From Cepaea nemoralis (taxonomy: Eukaryota > Mollusca > Gastropoda > Stylommatophora > Helicidae), in the NCBI GenBank assembly GCA_014155875.1, contig JACEFZ010024486.1, positions 1 to 64,000 of the forward strand: a stretch of 64,000 nucleotides of DNA, written 5' to 3'. The notes below the pieces were generated by a model. The model had not been told where the DNA came from, did not search any database, and was given only the letters and a program-made list of their open reading frames with translations. The position numbers and the translations under genes were made by a program. This document shows positions 34,729-45,420 of the stretch, one piece after another. The number at the start of each line of letters is the position of its first letter. The stretch's first letter is position 1.

Positions 34729-36294
34729 GACAAACTCTATGAGGGTGTCAGTAAGCTGAAGTTGAGGACAAACTCTATGGGAGTGTCAGCAAGCTGAAGT
34801 TGAGGACAAACTCTATGGGGGTGTCAGTAAGCTGAAGTTGAGGACAAACTCTATGGGGGTGTCAGTAAGCTGAAGTTGAGGACAAACTCTATGGGGGTGT
34901 CAGCAAGCTGAAGTTGAGGACAAACTCTATGAGGGTGTCAGTAAGCTGAAGTTGAGGACAAACTCTATGAGGATGTCAGTAAGCTGAAGTTGAGGACAAA
35001 CTATGAGGGTGTCAGTAAGCTGAAGTTGAGGACAAACTCTATGAGGATGTCAGTAAGCTGAAGTTGAGGACAAACTATGAGGGTGTCAGTAAGCTGAAGT
35101 TGAGGACAAACTCTATAAAGGTGTCAGCAAGCTGAAGTTGAGGACAAACTCTATGAGGATGTCAGTAAGCTGAAGTTGAAGACAAACTCTATAAAGGTGT
35201 CAGTAAGCTGAAGTTGAGGACAAACTCTATGAGGGTGTCAGCAAGCTGAAGTTGAGGACAAACTCTATAAAGGTGTCAGCAAGCTGAAGTTGAGGACAAA
35301 CTCTATAAAGGTGTCAGTAAGCTGAAGTTGAGGGCAAACTCTATGAGGGTGTCAGTAAGCTGAAGTTGAGGACAAACTATGAGGGTGTCAGTAAGCTGAA
35401 GTTGAGGACAAACTCTATAAAGGTGTCAGCAAGCTGAAGTTGAGGACAAACTCTATGAGGATGTCAGTAAAGTTGAAGACAAACTCTATAAAGGTGTCAG
35501 TAAGCTGAAGTTGAGGACAAACTCTATAAAGGTGTCAGTAAGCTGAAGTTGAGGACAAACTCTATAAAGGTGTCAGTAAGCTGAAGTTGAGGACAAACTC
35601 TATGAGGATGTCAGTAAGCTGAAGTTGAGGACAAACTCTATAAAGGTGTCAGCAAGCTGAAGTTGAGGACAAACTCTATGAGGATGTCAGTAAGCTGAAG
35701 TTGAGGACAAACTATGAGGGTGTCAGTAAGCTGAAGTTGAGGACAAACTCTATAAAGGTGTCAGTAATCTGAAGTTGAGGACAAACTCTATGAGGGTGTC
35801 AGCAAGCTGAAGTTGAGGACAAACTCTATAAAGGTGTCAGTAATCTGAAGTTGAGGACAAACTCTATGAGGGTGTCAGTAAGCTGAAGTTGAGGACAAAC
35901 TCTATGAGGGTGTCAGCAAGCTGAAGTTGAGGACAAACTCCATGGGAGTGTCAGCAAGCTGAAGTTGAGGACAAACTCTCTGGGGGTATCAGTAAGCTGA
36001 AGTTGAGGACAAACTCTATGGGGGTGTCAGTAAGCTGAAGTTGAGGACAAACTCTCTGGGGGTGTCAGTAAGCTGAAGTTGAGGACAAACTCTATGGGGG
36101 TGTCAGTAAGCTGAAGTTGAGGACAAACTCTAAGGGGGTGTCAGTAAGCTGAAGTTGAGGACAAACTATGGGGGTGTCAGTAAGCTGAAGTTGAGGACAA
36201 ACTCTATAAAGGTGTCAGCAAGCTGAAGTTGAGGACAAACTCTATAAAGGTGTCAGTAAGCTGAAGTTGAGGACAAACTCTATGGGGGTGTCAG
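34729..36294. repeat. 38-bp minisatellite, about 40 copies (right arm)
   Basis: Reverse complement of 4,284-5,848, with unit AAGCTGAAGTTGAGGACAAA, then CTCTATGAGGGTGTCAGT. One frame reads EVEDKLYEGVSKLK. It begins directly after exon D's open frame, with an outlier unit at about 36,639-36,670. The array lies within the intron between exon D and the C1q exon. Confidence 0.95.
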
Positions 36295-36698
36295 TGTGAC
36301 AGTGCAAGCGAATTACGAACAAGCAATACACATCACTCCAAGGCCGTTCTTTCTATCAAGCTACTTTAATCACATTCACATGAGTTCAGGAATAAACATG
36401 CATCAAAACAACCCACACCTCAAATCCTCATGTTGCCCAGCGAATCACACGTCCTTCTTAGATGGTGGGTCGTTCACAACTGACCTTGTTTCTATCATCC
36501 TCGTCATAGGACGACCCCCCTAGCTACATAGCAGTTCTTAGCTACACCCCTACTATGGTGCTTGCCCGTGCACTATTTCATTATTGACTATGCACACCTC
36601 ACTGCCCCTTCTTCCTATTACTAACTCTGTTATATCAGCAATCTGAAGTTGAGGACAAACTCTATGAGACCTCTACTTTCTTTGCATTTGTTTAAAGT
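36295..36698. other. Spacer downstream of the 38-bp array (right arm)
   Basis: Mirror of 3,881-4,283. At about 36,355-36,385 the plus strand encodes SYFNHIHMSS, resembling AYFNYIQV at the end of the I-type LINE. No gene is seen. Confidence 0.5.
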
Positions 36699-36840
36699 CT
36701 TCTTCTTCTTCGTTCATCCGGATTTTTTTTCGGATGTGACTGCGTTGTGCCTGTTTACAGCAGAGCTGCGTTCTTGCGCCGTTAGGCCGCCACATCCAAC
36801 TTCTGCGGGCATTTGTTGACCGTGTTAACCTTCCCGGGGG
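36699..36840 (-). mobile_element. GAA-tailed SINE attached to the longer module (right arm)
   Basis: Mirror of 3,736-3,880. It reads on the plus strand from TCTTCTTCTTCTTCGTTCATCC to AACCTTCCCGGGGG. The upstream 370-bp module (mirror of 3,364-3,735) lies at 36,841-37,200. Confidence 0.8.
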
Positions 36841-37154
36841 TTTCTTAGGACGTTTGAATCTCACTGTTGTGGTGTTATCCCCCATCCTAGCTGGCCCATA
36901 TAGAACAGCCAAAGACATCCTGGTCAACCCTCAAGGGAAGGCAGGGGCAGACCATGGGCATTCCCCGCCATCCAAGGAGGCTTCCATACTTGCAGAGCCA
37001 TCACACAGCGCTCTGGTACTGGGCTCACCCAAGGAATCGTCACGTCCTGCACATGGCTGCTTAGCCTCACTTCCGTATATTGGGCCTTCCGTTCACCATA
37101 GGCTGTTCCTCCGGAAACCAGAAGAATGCAGTCTGCAGATGACATCCACACAGT

Positions 37155-37497
37155 GAGCTTTCGATTAAGACTTTCCACATAATGGATTTGCTATCCAAGC
37201 AATATTCCATTTCGTGCCACTAGGACACTTTTTCCACCTTTTATGAAGCCCACACAGTGAGCTTTCGATTCGGACTTTTCACGTAATGGATTTGCTATCC
37301 AAGCAATATTCCATTTCGTGTCACTAGGACACTTTTTCCACCATTTACGAAGCCCACACAGTGAGCTTTTGATTCGGACTTTCCACGTAATGGATGTGCT
37401 ATCCAAGCAATATTCCATTTCATGCCTCTGGGACGCTTTTGTAACCGACATACCTGTGGTATGAAGTGTGGCAGTCTAAATACATCTTCATGCACCT
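37155..37497 (-). repeat. LINE 3' UTR with 104-bp tandem units (right arm)
   Basis: Mirror of 3,078-3,420. Three units contain GCTATCCAAGCAATATTCC and CACACAGTGAGCTTT. Confidence 0.85.
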
Positions 37498-39505
37498 TTA
37501 GATGTTAACCTGAATGTAGTTAAAGTAAGCTGTAGTCAACTTGAGCTTGTTGATATCTCCATAGAGCTTGTCCTCAAATGAAGCAGGCGTGGGCCAAAAT
37601 ATCTTTCTCTGTTCTGCATATATTGGGCACTCCTGCAGCAAATGTTTAGCTGTCATTTTACCAGTTCCACAATTACATTCATCGGTATCTCCTATCTTTA
37701 GTTTATTGAACAAGTGGTGTTTCAGCCTGTTATGTCCTGTGCGGAGTCTGAAGATTGCTACTTGTTCTCTTCGGTCGAGTTTGTAATATGCATCATCCTT
37801 CTGGTGGCCTGGATGCTCTGATTCCCATTTGGTTCTATAAGTGCTTTTTATCAACCTTTTTGCCTCATTATAGGTTATGTCTATGTCAGGCTGTGGTAAT
37901 CGTCCACCCTCTTTTGCTAGTCTGTCTGCCTCTTCATTTCCAGGTATACTGCAATGTGATGGGATCCACTGTATTACAACTTTTTTGGATTTCTGGCATA
38001 GACCATGGAGTGCTGCTCTTAGGTCAGCTAGTTCTGTGCTGTTTTGCTCTTCAGTATTGAGATAGCTGACTTTGCATCTGTGAAGATAGCTATTTGCTTC
38101 TCTTTATTTTCCTCCATCAAGAGCATTTCTGCTGCAGTTTTCAAGCCTCTACCTCCGCTTTGAAGTTACTTGAAAATTTTCCAGTTGCCACTGATTGTGT
38201 TTTTATCACTCCATTTTTTAAATTAAGGAGAATTCCTCCTCCTCCATTTTTAATTGAATCTTTGGCTGATCCATCTGTATATGCATGGGTCCAATTGCTG
38301 CTTGGGTAATGTTCTTTTATGTAGTTGAGGGTTATTTTTCTTCTTTCGGTTTCATTCTGAGTGTTCTTTTTCTCAATACCAGGAATGTTTTCTATCATCT
38401 CAGGCAGTTGCTGCTGTCTCCAAGCTGGGAAGTTGTCTGCATTGTAAATGGGCTTGACTGTTGATATGTTAAGTATGGGATCTGCCCTAATCTTTCGTTT
38501 TGCAGTTTCTACAAAGTTGCTACGCTTCAGTCTTCCTTTTCCAAAACCATTAAACCTGTTATACATAGGGTGGTCTGTCAATCTTCTAAATTTTTCTGCT
38601 TGTTGCTGGGCTCTGCTATCTCTTCTGTCCTGCATTGGTTGTAAACAAGTGATCTTTTCTAGTTCATTAATAGGCGTTGTCTTCAGGCTTCCAGTTATGA
38701 TTCGCATTCCTTGGTTTTGGACTCTACTTATTTTGTTAAAGTTTGACTTAGCTGCTGTTGCCCAAGCTGCAATGCCATATTTCAGTACTGGCCTCACCCG
38801 TCCAGTATATAACTTCTTGAGAACTTTCTCATCTGCTCCCCACGTTGTACCAGCAAGCTTTTTCATGATTGCCATTCTCTGCCTTGCTCTTGTTCGATTG
38901 TTCTCAACCTGTGTCTTCCATGTCAGGCGACGATCAAAGGTGACTCCTAGATAGTTTGGATTTTCTTCATGGTGCAATATTTTTCCATTCAATACCAACT
39001 TAGGTTGCTGAGTTTTATTTGAGAGAGAGAACACTGTGCATGTTGTTTTCTCCTCACTTATCTTCACTAGCCATGATTTTGACCAGTCCTCTAGCGCTAA
39101 TAAGGCTCGCTGTATTCTGCTGTTAGCTGTACTAATATATTCTTCAGATGTCCATATGGCTAGGTCATCTGCAAAGGAGGATGTGTGTACTCTGGCTGGA
39201 AAATTTTCTGTGATGTCATTTATATATGCTAGGAATAATGTTGGTGAAAGAACTCCTCCTTGAGGGACACCTTGCTCCAACAGCATCATTTTGCTTGTTT
39301 GTCCTTGTACTTTTGTCCTGGCAGTTCTGTTCTCAAGGTAGTGGCTGATCCATTTATACATTTTCCCACAAACATGCATTTTTTGCAGTTTTACTTTCAG
39401 TCCTTCCTTCCATACTTTATCAAATGCTTTTTCTAAATCTATCCAGACTGCTAGTGTGTGCTTTTTCTCTTGGAAGGCATCCTCTATTTCCTGACATATA
39501 GGTTA
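37498..39505 (-). pseudogene. I-type LINE: reverse transcriptase C-terminal half and RNase H (right arm)
   Basis: The best copy of this half. A 412-codon frame (38,141-39,379) holds GVPQGGVLSPTLFLAYIND, SFADDLAIW and the thumb, and runs into RNase H (HAYTDGSAKDSIKNGGGG, KAEVEA). One-base losses near 38,140 and 38,045 shift the rest of RNase H. The final 118 codons (37,498-37,854) are open and contain the C-x-C-x7-H-x4-C knuckle. RNase H inside ORF2 is characteristic of the I group of non-LTR elements. The 5' half continues at 40,643 after the inserted element. Confidence 0.92.
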
Positions 39506-39507
39506 CT

Positions 39508-40642
39508 AGCTGACCCGGCCCGGCTTCGCCCAGACCCTGGTGGGGAGCATCTAATTTAATTCATATAAGTAGTCATATACGTTCTCGTTCCTGTTACCGA
39601 CTGTCTGTCTATCTGTCTGTCTGTCTGTCTGACCCGGCCCGGCATCGCCCAACTCCTGGTGGGGAGCATCTCATTTAATTCATATAAGTAGTCATATAAG
39701 TTCCCGTTCCCGACTGTCTGTCTGTCTATCTATCTGTCTGTCTGACCCGGCCCAGCCCATGGTGGAGAGCATCTCATTTAAATCATATAAGTAGTCATAT
39801 AAGATCCTGTTCCCGACTATCTGTCTGTCTGTCTTGGGTAAATGGAGGAGGGAGGTGGAGGAGGGAAGAGGAGGAGACAGGAGGAATAGGGAGGAAGAGG
39901 AGGGAGGAGTAGGGTGGGGGAGGAAGAGGGAGGAGGAGAACGCAGGAGGAGGGAGGAAGAGGGAGAAGGAGGAGAACGCAGGAGGAGAGAGTGGGAGGAG
40001 GAGGGATGAGGAGAGGAAGGGGGAGGGGAAGAGGAGGGCTAGGAGGAGGAGGAGGGATTAAGAGGAGGGGGAAAGGGGAGGAGGAGGAGAACGCAGGTGG
40101 GGGAGGGAGGAGGAGGGGGAGGAGGAGGTGGAGGGAGAGAGAGAGAGGAGGAGGGAGTTTGCCATTCCGAATTCATACTCGTTTAGGTTCTGTGATTTCG
40201 GTCCTTCCATTGATTGTTCTTCCCTTCTACACGACTGTAGATAACTTCCTTACACATAAAAAGATGAATTGATATTGCCGTGGCATGGAGGCATATATAT
40301 CAGCAGCAGAGTTGAACGCCTACGCCAGCCGGCACGGCACTTGATGACAATGATGATTGCCGTGTGACGATTCTGTGTAGTCACGTCATTTTCTTCCCTT
40401 TCCCTAGCGTTTTGGTTCGGGGATTCTTTCATCATCATCATCATATATTTACGTACGTATTTTGGGAATGGGAGGAGGGAGGAGGAGGAAGAAGAAAAAA
40501 AAATACGACAGTTGGCAGCGCTGGAATGAAAGGAAGGCGTGTAGAAAATTTCATCTCAATCGGATGGGCCGTTCGCGAACAAATAAAGGACATACATACA
40601 TACATACAGACAGACGGAGATCCTAATTTATATATAAGATTT
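39508..40642 (+). mobile_element. Interspersed element inserted within the LINE reverse transcriptase (right arm, complete)
   Basis: About 1.13 kb from CTAGCTGACCCGGCCCGG to TTATATATAAGAT. In order it has three tandem units of about 115 bp, a 320-bp polypurine block, then at 40,306-40,344 the codons AELNAYASRHGT and a stop. After that come an (ATG/ATC)n patch and a tail with GTTCGCGAACAAATAAAGGAC and (CATA)n(CAGA)n. The Ala-Ser-Arg-His-Gly-Thr-stop ending matches the C-terminus of the LINE relic at 51,658. The element is probably a non-autonomous derivative using a LINE 3' tail. It splits the host LINE between RSTEDQI and CQEIEDAF. The exact target duplication is unclear. Confidence 0.72.
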
Positions 40643-42491
40643 GATCTTCAGTGGATCTGTACTTTCTGAATCCTGCTTGGTGAGGTGTTAAGAGTTTGTT
40701 TTCTTCCAGATGCCATGTTAGCCTGCCATTGATAATGCGTTCCATTAATTTTCCTACACAGCTAAGTAGACTGATAGGTCGATAGCCATTTGGTTCTTCC
40801 AGGTCTTTTCCTTTCTTTGGGACTGATATTAGTATAGCTTCCTTCCATGCCTGTGGGACTATTCCTCTCTTCCAGCTGTTATTTAGGACTGCTAGTAGTT
40901 TTTTCTTTGCCTTGGTGCCTAGTCCTATTAGCATTTCATTTGTGATTCCATCCTTTCCTGGTGATTTCTTCTTTTTTAGGGTATTCATTGCCTGTTTCAT
41001 TTCTTCCATTGTTAGATTTGCCATCATATATTCTGCTGCTGTCTCTGTATTGCTATGATGTATCTGTTTGTCTTTGATTGCTTTCTTCTGTTCGGTTGTA
41101 ATATCAATGTGGTTTGCATTTGCATAGTGTTCCATTAGTGCATTTGCAGCCTTTTTTCCTGTAAGCAAGGCATTTCCTTGTTTAATTGTTATTTGTTTGT
41201 TTCTAGGTCCTTCATTGTTCATGGCTTTCACTAGTTTCCTTAGTTTGTTTCCATCCCTGTCAAAATTCAGGTTTTCTGTTTTTTCCCTCCAACAATCTCT
41301 TGTTGTTTGATTTACTGTTCTTTTATATTTTGCTGAGATGGCTTTGAGAGAGATGTTCGCTTCAATTGTTTGTTCTCTCTCTGCTGTCTTCCTGGCATCT
41401 TCAACTTTGTCCTCCAAACTTTGTAGTTCTTCAGTCCAGTATGGTTTGTAATTTTTCCTCGCTCCTCTTGGAATAGACTCAGTGGCCGCCTGTATTATTG
41501 CTCTAGTTAGACTTTCCACCATTTGCTTTATGTTGCCATATCGTGTATTTATGTTTTCACAATATTTGTCTGTTAGTATGGCAAATCTGTCCCAATCTGC
41601 TCGTTTGTAATTCCAGCGGGGCAAGGGCTTTTGCTCCTGTGGAACATACTCCATATTCATTTCAAGCTTGATTGGTCTGTGGTCACTACCTGCTAATTGG
41701 TCCAGCACATGGCGATCGATTTTGTGGAGGATGTCTCCTGTGCAGAAAGCTAAGTCTGGAGTAGAAGTGGTAAGCCATCTTCTGGAGTAGAAGCTCGGTG
41801 TGTCATCCACTTTGTTGAGTAGCTGGAGATTTGAGTCTATTTCCCAGTCCTCCAATTCATCTCCTCTTTTGTCAGTATCTGGGTATCCCCATCTTTCTGA
41901 ACGGCTATTTAAGTCTCCGACAATAATGCAGTTTGTGTCAGTTATTTTCATGTTTGAGAGTGTAAGGTCCTTATCTGCTGGGCTATACAGATTGTAGATT
42001 CTTATTTTCACGTCCTTTATCATTATATCAACACCTATAATTTCCGTTTGGTTGTCAGAGATCACAGATACTTCGCTGCATGGTATTGTATTTCGTGTAA
42101 GTATTAGAACTCCTCCTTTGTGTCCTTCGCGGTCGAAACGTGTGGCCTGATATCCTCTGACTGAGAATTTGTGATTGGCGTTGAGGTGTGTCTCTTGAAT
42201 GCATGCCACATCTATTCTGTCTTTATGAAGACGCTGTGTTAGGGAGTCTTTCTTCTTGTAAACTCCTTCGGCATTCCACTGTAGTATGTTGAGTGTCCGG
42301 GGTATTTGGTCAATAGCTCTTAACCTACTCCTCTGTGCCTTGACTCCACAGCACAGGGGAAGGTGACCACCAGTAGTCATGGGTGGACCCCCTCGAGGCA
42401 GGGGGCCCGGCACTATCGCCGCCTGATGGGACTTCACGGGATTAGCACCATAACGATTAATGTTTAAAGTCTGATGGTGAACATCAACCAA
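40643..42491 (-). pseudogene. I-type LINE: AP endonuclease and reverse transcriptase N-terminal half
   Basis: An open frame of about 616 codons, interrupted only by the inserted element. Apurinic-type endonuclease motifs appear in order: LNILQWNAEGV, CIQETHL, IYNLYSPADKD, IVGDLNSRSERWG, STPDLAFC and GSDHRPIKLEM (the catalytic Asn, Glu, Asp and His). A linker follows, then reverse transcriptase begins with SPGKDGITNEML, YRPISLLSCVGKLMERII and HQAGFRKYRSTEDQI. Endonuclease nicking followed by target-primed reverse transcription is the known mechanism of this family. No ORF1 or zinc-knuckle gag is seen upstream of 42,491, so the element is 5'-truncated or ORF1 is lost. The sequence beyond 40,581 has no mirror in this window. 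Confidence 0.93.
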
Positions 42492-42594
42492 TGGTTGAGT
42501 ATTCCCACATATTTATGTTTGCCACAATTTTTGATTGTCTCTATCTGTGATTTAAAAATGGGTCGTGGCTTTAGATTGTCCACATTAAAAAAAC

Positions 42595-42775
42595 AGTTAG
42601 TCACATGTCCTTTATGGGATTTTGCAGTCAATCCCAACATTTTTTTAAATGTTGTTTATTTCATGGCAAGTTTATGTTCAGTGGTTTGCCATTGCTTTCT
42701 GAATAACCAACAATGGTATGAAAACATGGCAAGCCAGTCTGCTTCCAAATTGCCTGCAGCTGTGTTTAAAACTTA
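42595..42775 (-). mobile_element. tRNA-derived SINE fragment
   Basis: The minus strand shows the family core (CAGCTGCAGGCAATTTGG-like, GCAAACCACTGAACATAAAC) and the tail region CCCATAAAGGACATGTGAC. It lacks the tRNA-like head. Confidence 0.6.
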
Positions 42776-42844
42776 GTATATAGAATTGTGTTTGTAACCC
42801 CTTTAGCACCACGAGTTGCCATAATATCCTTTGCGACATAGACA

Positions 42845-43290
42845 ATATGGTGCAGGCTTCCGCTTGTGCTACTGGGGTCCTTCAGGGGAGGGCAGAGTAG
42901 TATATAGTTTGTGACTTGTAGACGGTTTGCAGGCTTGTGTTTGTGCTACTGGGGTCCTTCAGGGGAGGACAGAGTAGTATATAGTTTGTGACTTGTAGAT
43001 GGTTTGCAGGCTTGTGTTTGTGCTACTGGGGTCCTTCAGGGGAGGACAGAGTAGTATATAGTTTGTGACTTGTAGACGGTTTGCAGGCTTGTGTTTGTGC
43101 TACTGGGGTCCTTCAGGGGAGGACAGAGTAGTATATAGTTTGTGACTTGTAGACGGTTTGCAGGCTTGTGTTTGTGCTACTGGGGTCCTTCAGGGGAGGA
43201 CAGAGTAGTATATAGTTTGTGACTTGTAGACAATATGGTGCAGGCTTGCGTTTGTGCTACTGGGGTCCTTCAGGGGAGGACAGAGTAGTA
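42845..43290 (+). repeat. 77-bp tandem repeat, about six copies
   Basis: Unit GGTTTGCAGGCTTGTGTTTG, then TGCTACTGGGGTCCTTCAGG, then a GAGGACAGAGTAGTATATAG segment and TTTGTGACTTGTAGAC. Copies are nearly identical, and the first and last diverge (ACAATATGGTGCAGGCTT). It lies outside the palindrome. Confidence 0.92.
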
Positions 43291-43436
43291 ACATTGTCAC
43301 CAGCTGTGCAGGATGCAAGATTCCACCAGGGATGGTTGGTGGGAGACTCCAGAGCTGTTCTGGTCAAACACTGACACTTCTGAGAATTGAACCTCAACCA
43401 TATACTTTGAAGGCAACCAGTTTGCAACTGCTGTTC

Positions 43437-43516
43437 ATTATTAATGTATTGTGTTTAGTTTCTGTATATCGAATAACAGATTTTTTTTTTTGTTCTTTGA
43501 TAATGGCACATGAATA
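43437..43516 (+). pseudogene. Left fragment of a LINE reverse transcriptase split by a hAT element
   Basis: Just left of the hAT target duplication the plus strand reads SLIMAHE, matching the region after the catalytic FADD block. The same reading resumes at 45,421 as NNMCREHNMQISTSKTEVM. A few bases are lost at the join. Confidence 0.5.
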
Positions 43517-44034
43517 GTCTAAACCAGTGGTTCTCAACATTTTTTGGCCCATGCACCCCTTCACCATATTTTCATGTCATTCCCCCCTTTCGTATTTCCT
43601 CCCTATAGACCGCCCCTACACAGTATACATAAAACTGGAAGCTAAATTTAATAACACATACTAGAACAAGTCTAGACGTCTACATAAAATGTGATTTGCA
43701 GGTCTACTTACGTTATAAAATGAATTTCCGAAGGGTGAGAAGTACAGAACTGTTAAATATGGAGGGAAAAACAATACAGTGGAGTCTGGATAAGTAGAAG
43801 TCACAGGGGCCGAAGGAAATTGTTCTACTTATCAGAAATTCTACTTATCAGAAATTCTACTTATCCAGACTGCACACATTTACACTAATACCACGCCGTA
43901 GCATTGAGCAAAATGATTGTACCACTTTGGAAACACGGTTAGTGAACAAATAAATAGCAATACAATATCAGAAATGTTGTAATGTTTAATTACTTTAGAA
44001 AGCGGAACATTAAAGTCATATGAAAATTTTCAAA

Positions 44035-44223
44035 TTAATTAAAGAAAAAGTCTGTGATTTTGCTTTGCTTCTTGGCTTGTGAAAAATGTATTCCCATGGC
44101 CTGTTTAAAGGCACAAAATGGTGAGACTGCATCATCTGAACATCTGAGCACGTCTTCTATCCATGAATGGGTCGTTGCTTCGTCGACTGTTTCTCTCCAA
44201 GCACATTCTTGTACATGATGCAA
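44035..44223 (-). pseudogene. Tigger transposase C-terminal relic
   Basis: A 62-codon frame (HHVQECAWRETVDEATTHSW and onward) ends in SKITDFFFN. Tigger-type transposases commonly end in a short ITxFF-like tail after an acidic linker, and this lies at the expected end of the element. The catalytic core between this and the DNA-binding part is missing. Confidence 0.5.
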
Positions 44224-44251
44224 TGTCGTTTTTTGAAAAAATCCAACCAGT

Positions 44252-44546
44252 CAGCACTACATGCAGTGGCCCATGCACCCCTTCACCATATGGGAGTCTT
44301 AGGGAGTCTCTGTGGCGAAGTGGTCAAGCCGTTTGACTCGTGCTCCGAAGGTTGTGGGTTCGATTCTGGGCCGCATCCTTCGGTTTACGAGTTAAATGTT
44401 TTGGAGACTCCTGTCGGTCGTTGCTAAAAGCTACAGAGTTCGTGCTTTGTGCGACGCTTTTCCGCACTGCAGAAAGAGACCGAGCCATATGGGATAAAAC
44501 CTGTTGCAATGAAGTCGACCCTGTCGACTTTTAAGCCAGCACTACA
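44252..44546 (+). mobile_element. tRNA-derived SINE with 10-bp target duplication, nested in Tigger
   Basis: CAGCACTACA at 44,252-44,261 and 44,537-44,546 flanks the insertion. From 44,302 it is tRNA-like: GTGGCGAAGTGGTCAAGC (A box region) and GGGTTCGATTCTGGG (B box region) about 40 nt later. A non-tRNA body of about 160 bp follows. Positions 44,267-44,291 at the 5' junction duplicate 25 bp of the surrounding hAT element (43,545-43,569). Confidence 0.82.
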
Positions 44547-44608
44547 ATTCCAGTTTGTCTGACCACCAATAGGTGCAAATTCTTCTACTTTCACAATAAG
44601 TAAAGGCA

Positions 44609-44772
44609 CATTTGCCGATCTTCTTCTTCGTTCATCCTGAGTTTTTTTTTCGGATGTGATTGCGTTGTGCCTGTTTACAGCAGAGCTGCGTTCTTGCGCC
44701 ATTAGGCCAACACATCCGACTTCTGCGGGCATTTGTTGACTGGGTTAACCTTCCCAGGGCATTTGCCGATCT
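44609..44772 (-). mobile_element. GAA-tailed SINE with 13-bp target duplication, nested in Tigger
   Basis: CATTTGCCGATCT at 44,609-44,621 and 44,760-44,772 flanks a 138-bp copy of the same family as 17,049-17,189. On the plus strand it runs from TTCTTCTTCGTTCATCC to AACCTTCCCAGGG. It is independent proof that the short form retroposes. Confidence 0.93.
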
Positions 44773-44789
44773 AATCACAGTGAACCATT

Positions 44790-45014
44790 TTAAAAGGGCA
44801 GAATCAACAAAATCACACACGCGGCAATTCTAGCCCGCTGTCTATCATTGTCGATTTGACATTCGAAAAACAATTTTCTGTAGCGGTCTTTTTGTTTTAA
44901 AATACCGGAAAGTGTTGATGTTGGAATACCAAATTCTCTAGCTATATTCACTTTCTTCTTCCCACCATGTTCAACCTCTTCCAACAGCTCAATCTTTCTT
45001 TAGCGAGATATCAT
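44790..45014 (-). pseudogene. Tigger/pogo transposase N-terminal relic (CENP-B-type HTH)
   Basis: The frame from 45,014 reads MISR, a stop, then RKIELLEEVEHGGKKKVNIA and REFGIPTSTLSGILKQKDRY. This is the classic psq/CENP-B N-terminal helix-turn-helix of pogo transposases. A TAA in place of a Lys codon near residue 5 and loss of the DDE domain make it non-functional. Confidence 0.85.
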
Positions 45015-45420
45015 ATGTGCGAGATTGTTGTTCTCCGGGCTGAGTAAAAATAATTCTTTCACGAAACAAATTTCTTTTTTTTTTTCTTTTCTTTTGGGGT
45101 GTGAAATGAACAGTTCGACTTATAAACATGAACACTTATATAGTCGGTGTTCATTTTTATGTTCAACTAATCCGAAAATTTGAGTTAACCGAATTAGACT
45201 TGTCAGGACTTTTTATACAATGATAAAGAAGGATACTGGCAGGGACTAAGCCGGTAACGTAGACTTAAGCGAAATTCTATTATCCGAGTTTGACTTAAGA
45301 AGATTCGACTGTATCATGCAATTGGGTCTTGTATTAACGCAATCTTGAAATAATCTTAATAATCACTGGGGGGGGGGGGGGGGAAGAATTCCCCACTGGT
45401 TGAGAACCACTGGTCTAAAC

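Larger units (their letters stand above)
43775..45313 (-). mobile_element. pogo/Tigger element nested in the hAT element
   Basis: TA at 43,775-43,776 and 45,312-45,313 flanks imperfect inverted ends CAGTGGAGTCTGGATAAG and (complement) CAGTCGAATCTTCTTAAG. The CAGT start and TA target are those of the pogo/Tigger group. The transposase relics lie on the minus strand inside. Two SINEs have inserted into its interior, where the DDE core would be. Confidence 0.85.
43517..45420. mobile_element. hAT-type DNA element with 8-bp target duplication, carrying a nested Tigger
   Basis: GTCTAAAC at 43,517-43,524 and 45,413-45,420 flanks an element with 14-bp terminal inverted repeats CAGTGGTTCTCAAC/GTTGAGAACCACTG. 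The CAGTGGTTCTCAAC terminus and an 8-bp duplication are typical of hAT elements. Without the nested insert the element is only about 350 bp, so it is a MITE-like, non-autonomous copy. A G-run of about 17 bases sits at 45,367-45,383. Its target is a LINE relic. Confidence 0.92.

Noticed and set aside
44302..44375. Candidate tRNA gene (A and B boxes present)
   Set aside because: The acceptor ends do not pair and a SINE body and 10-bp target duplication surround it, so it is a tRNA-derived SINE.
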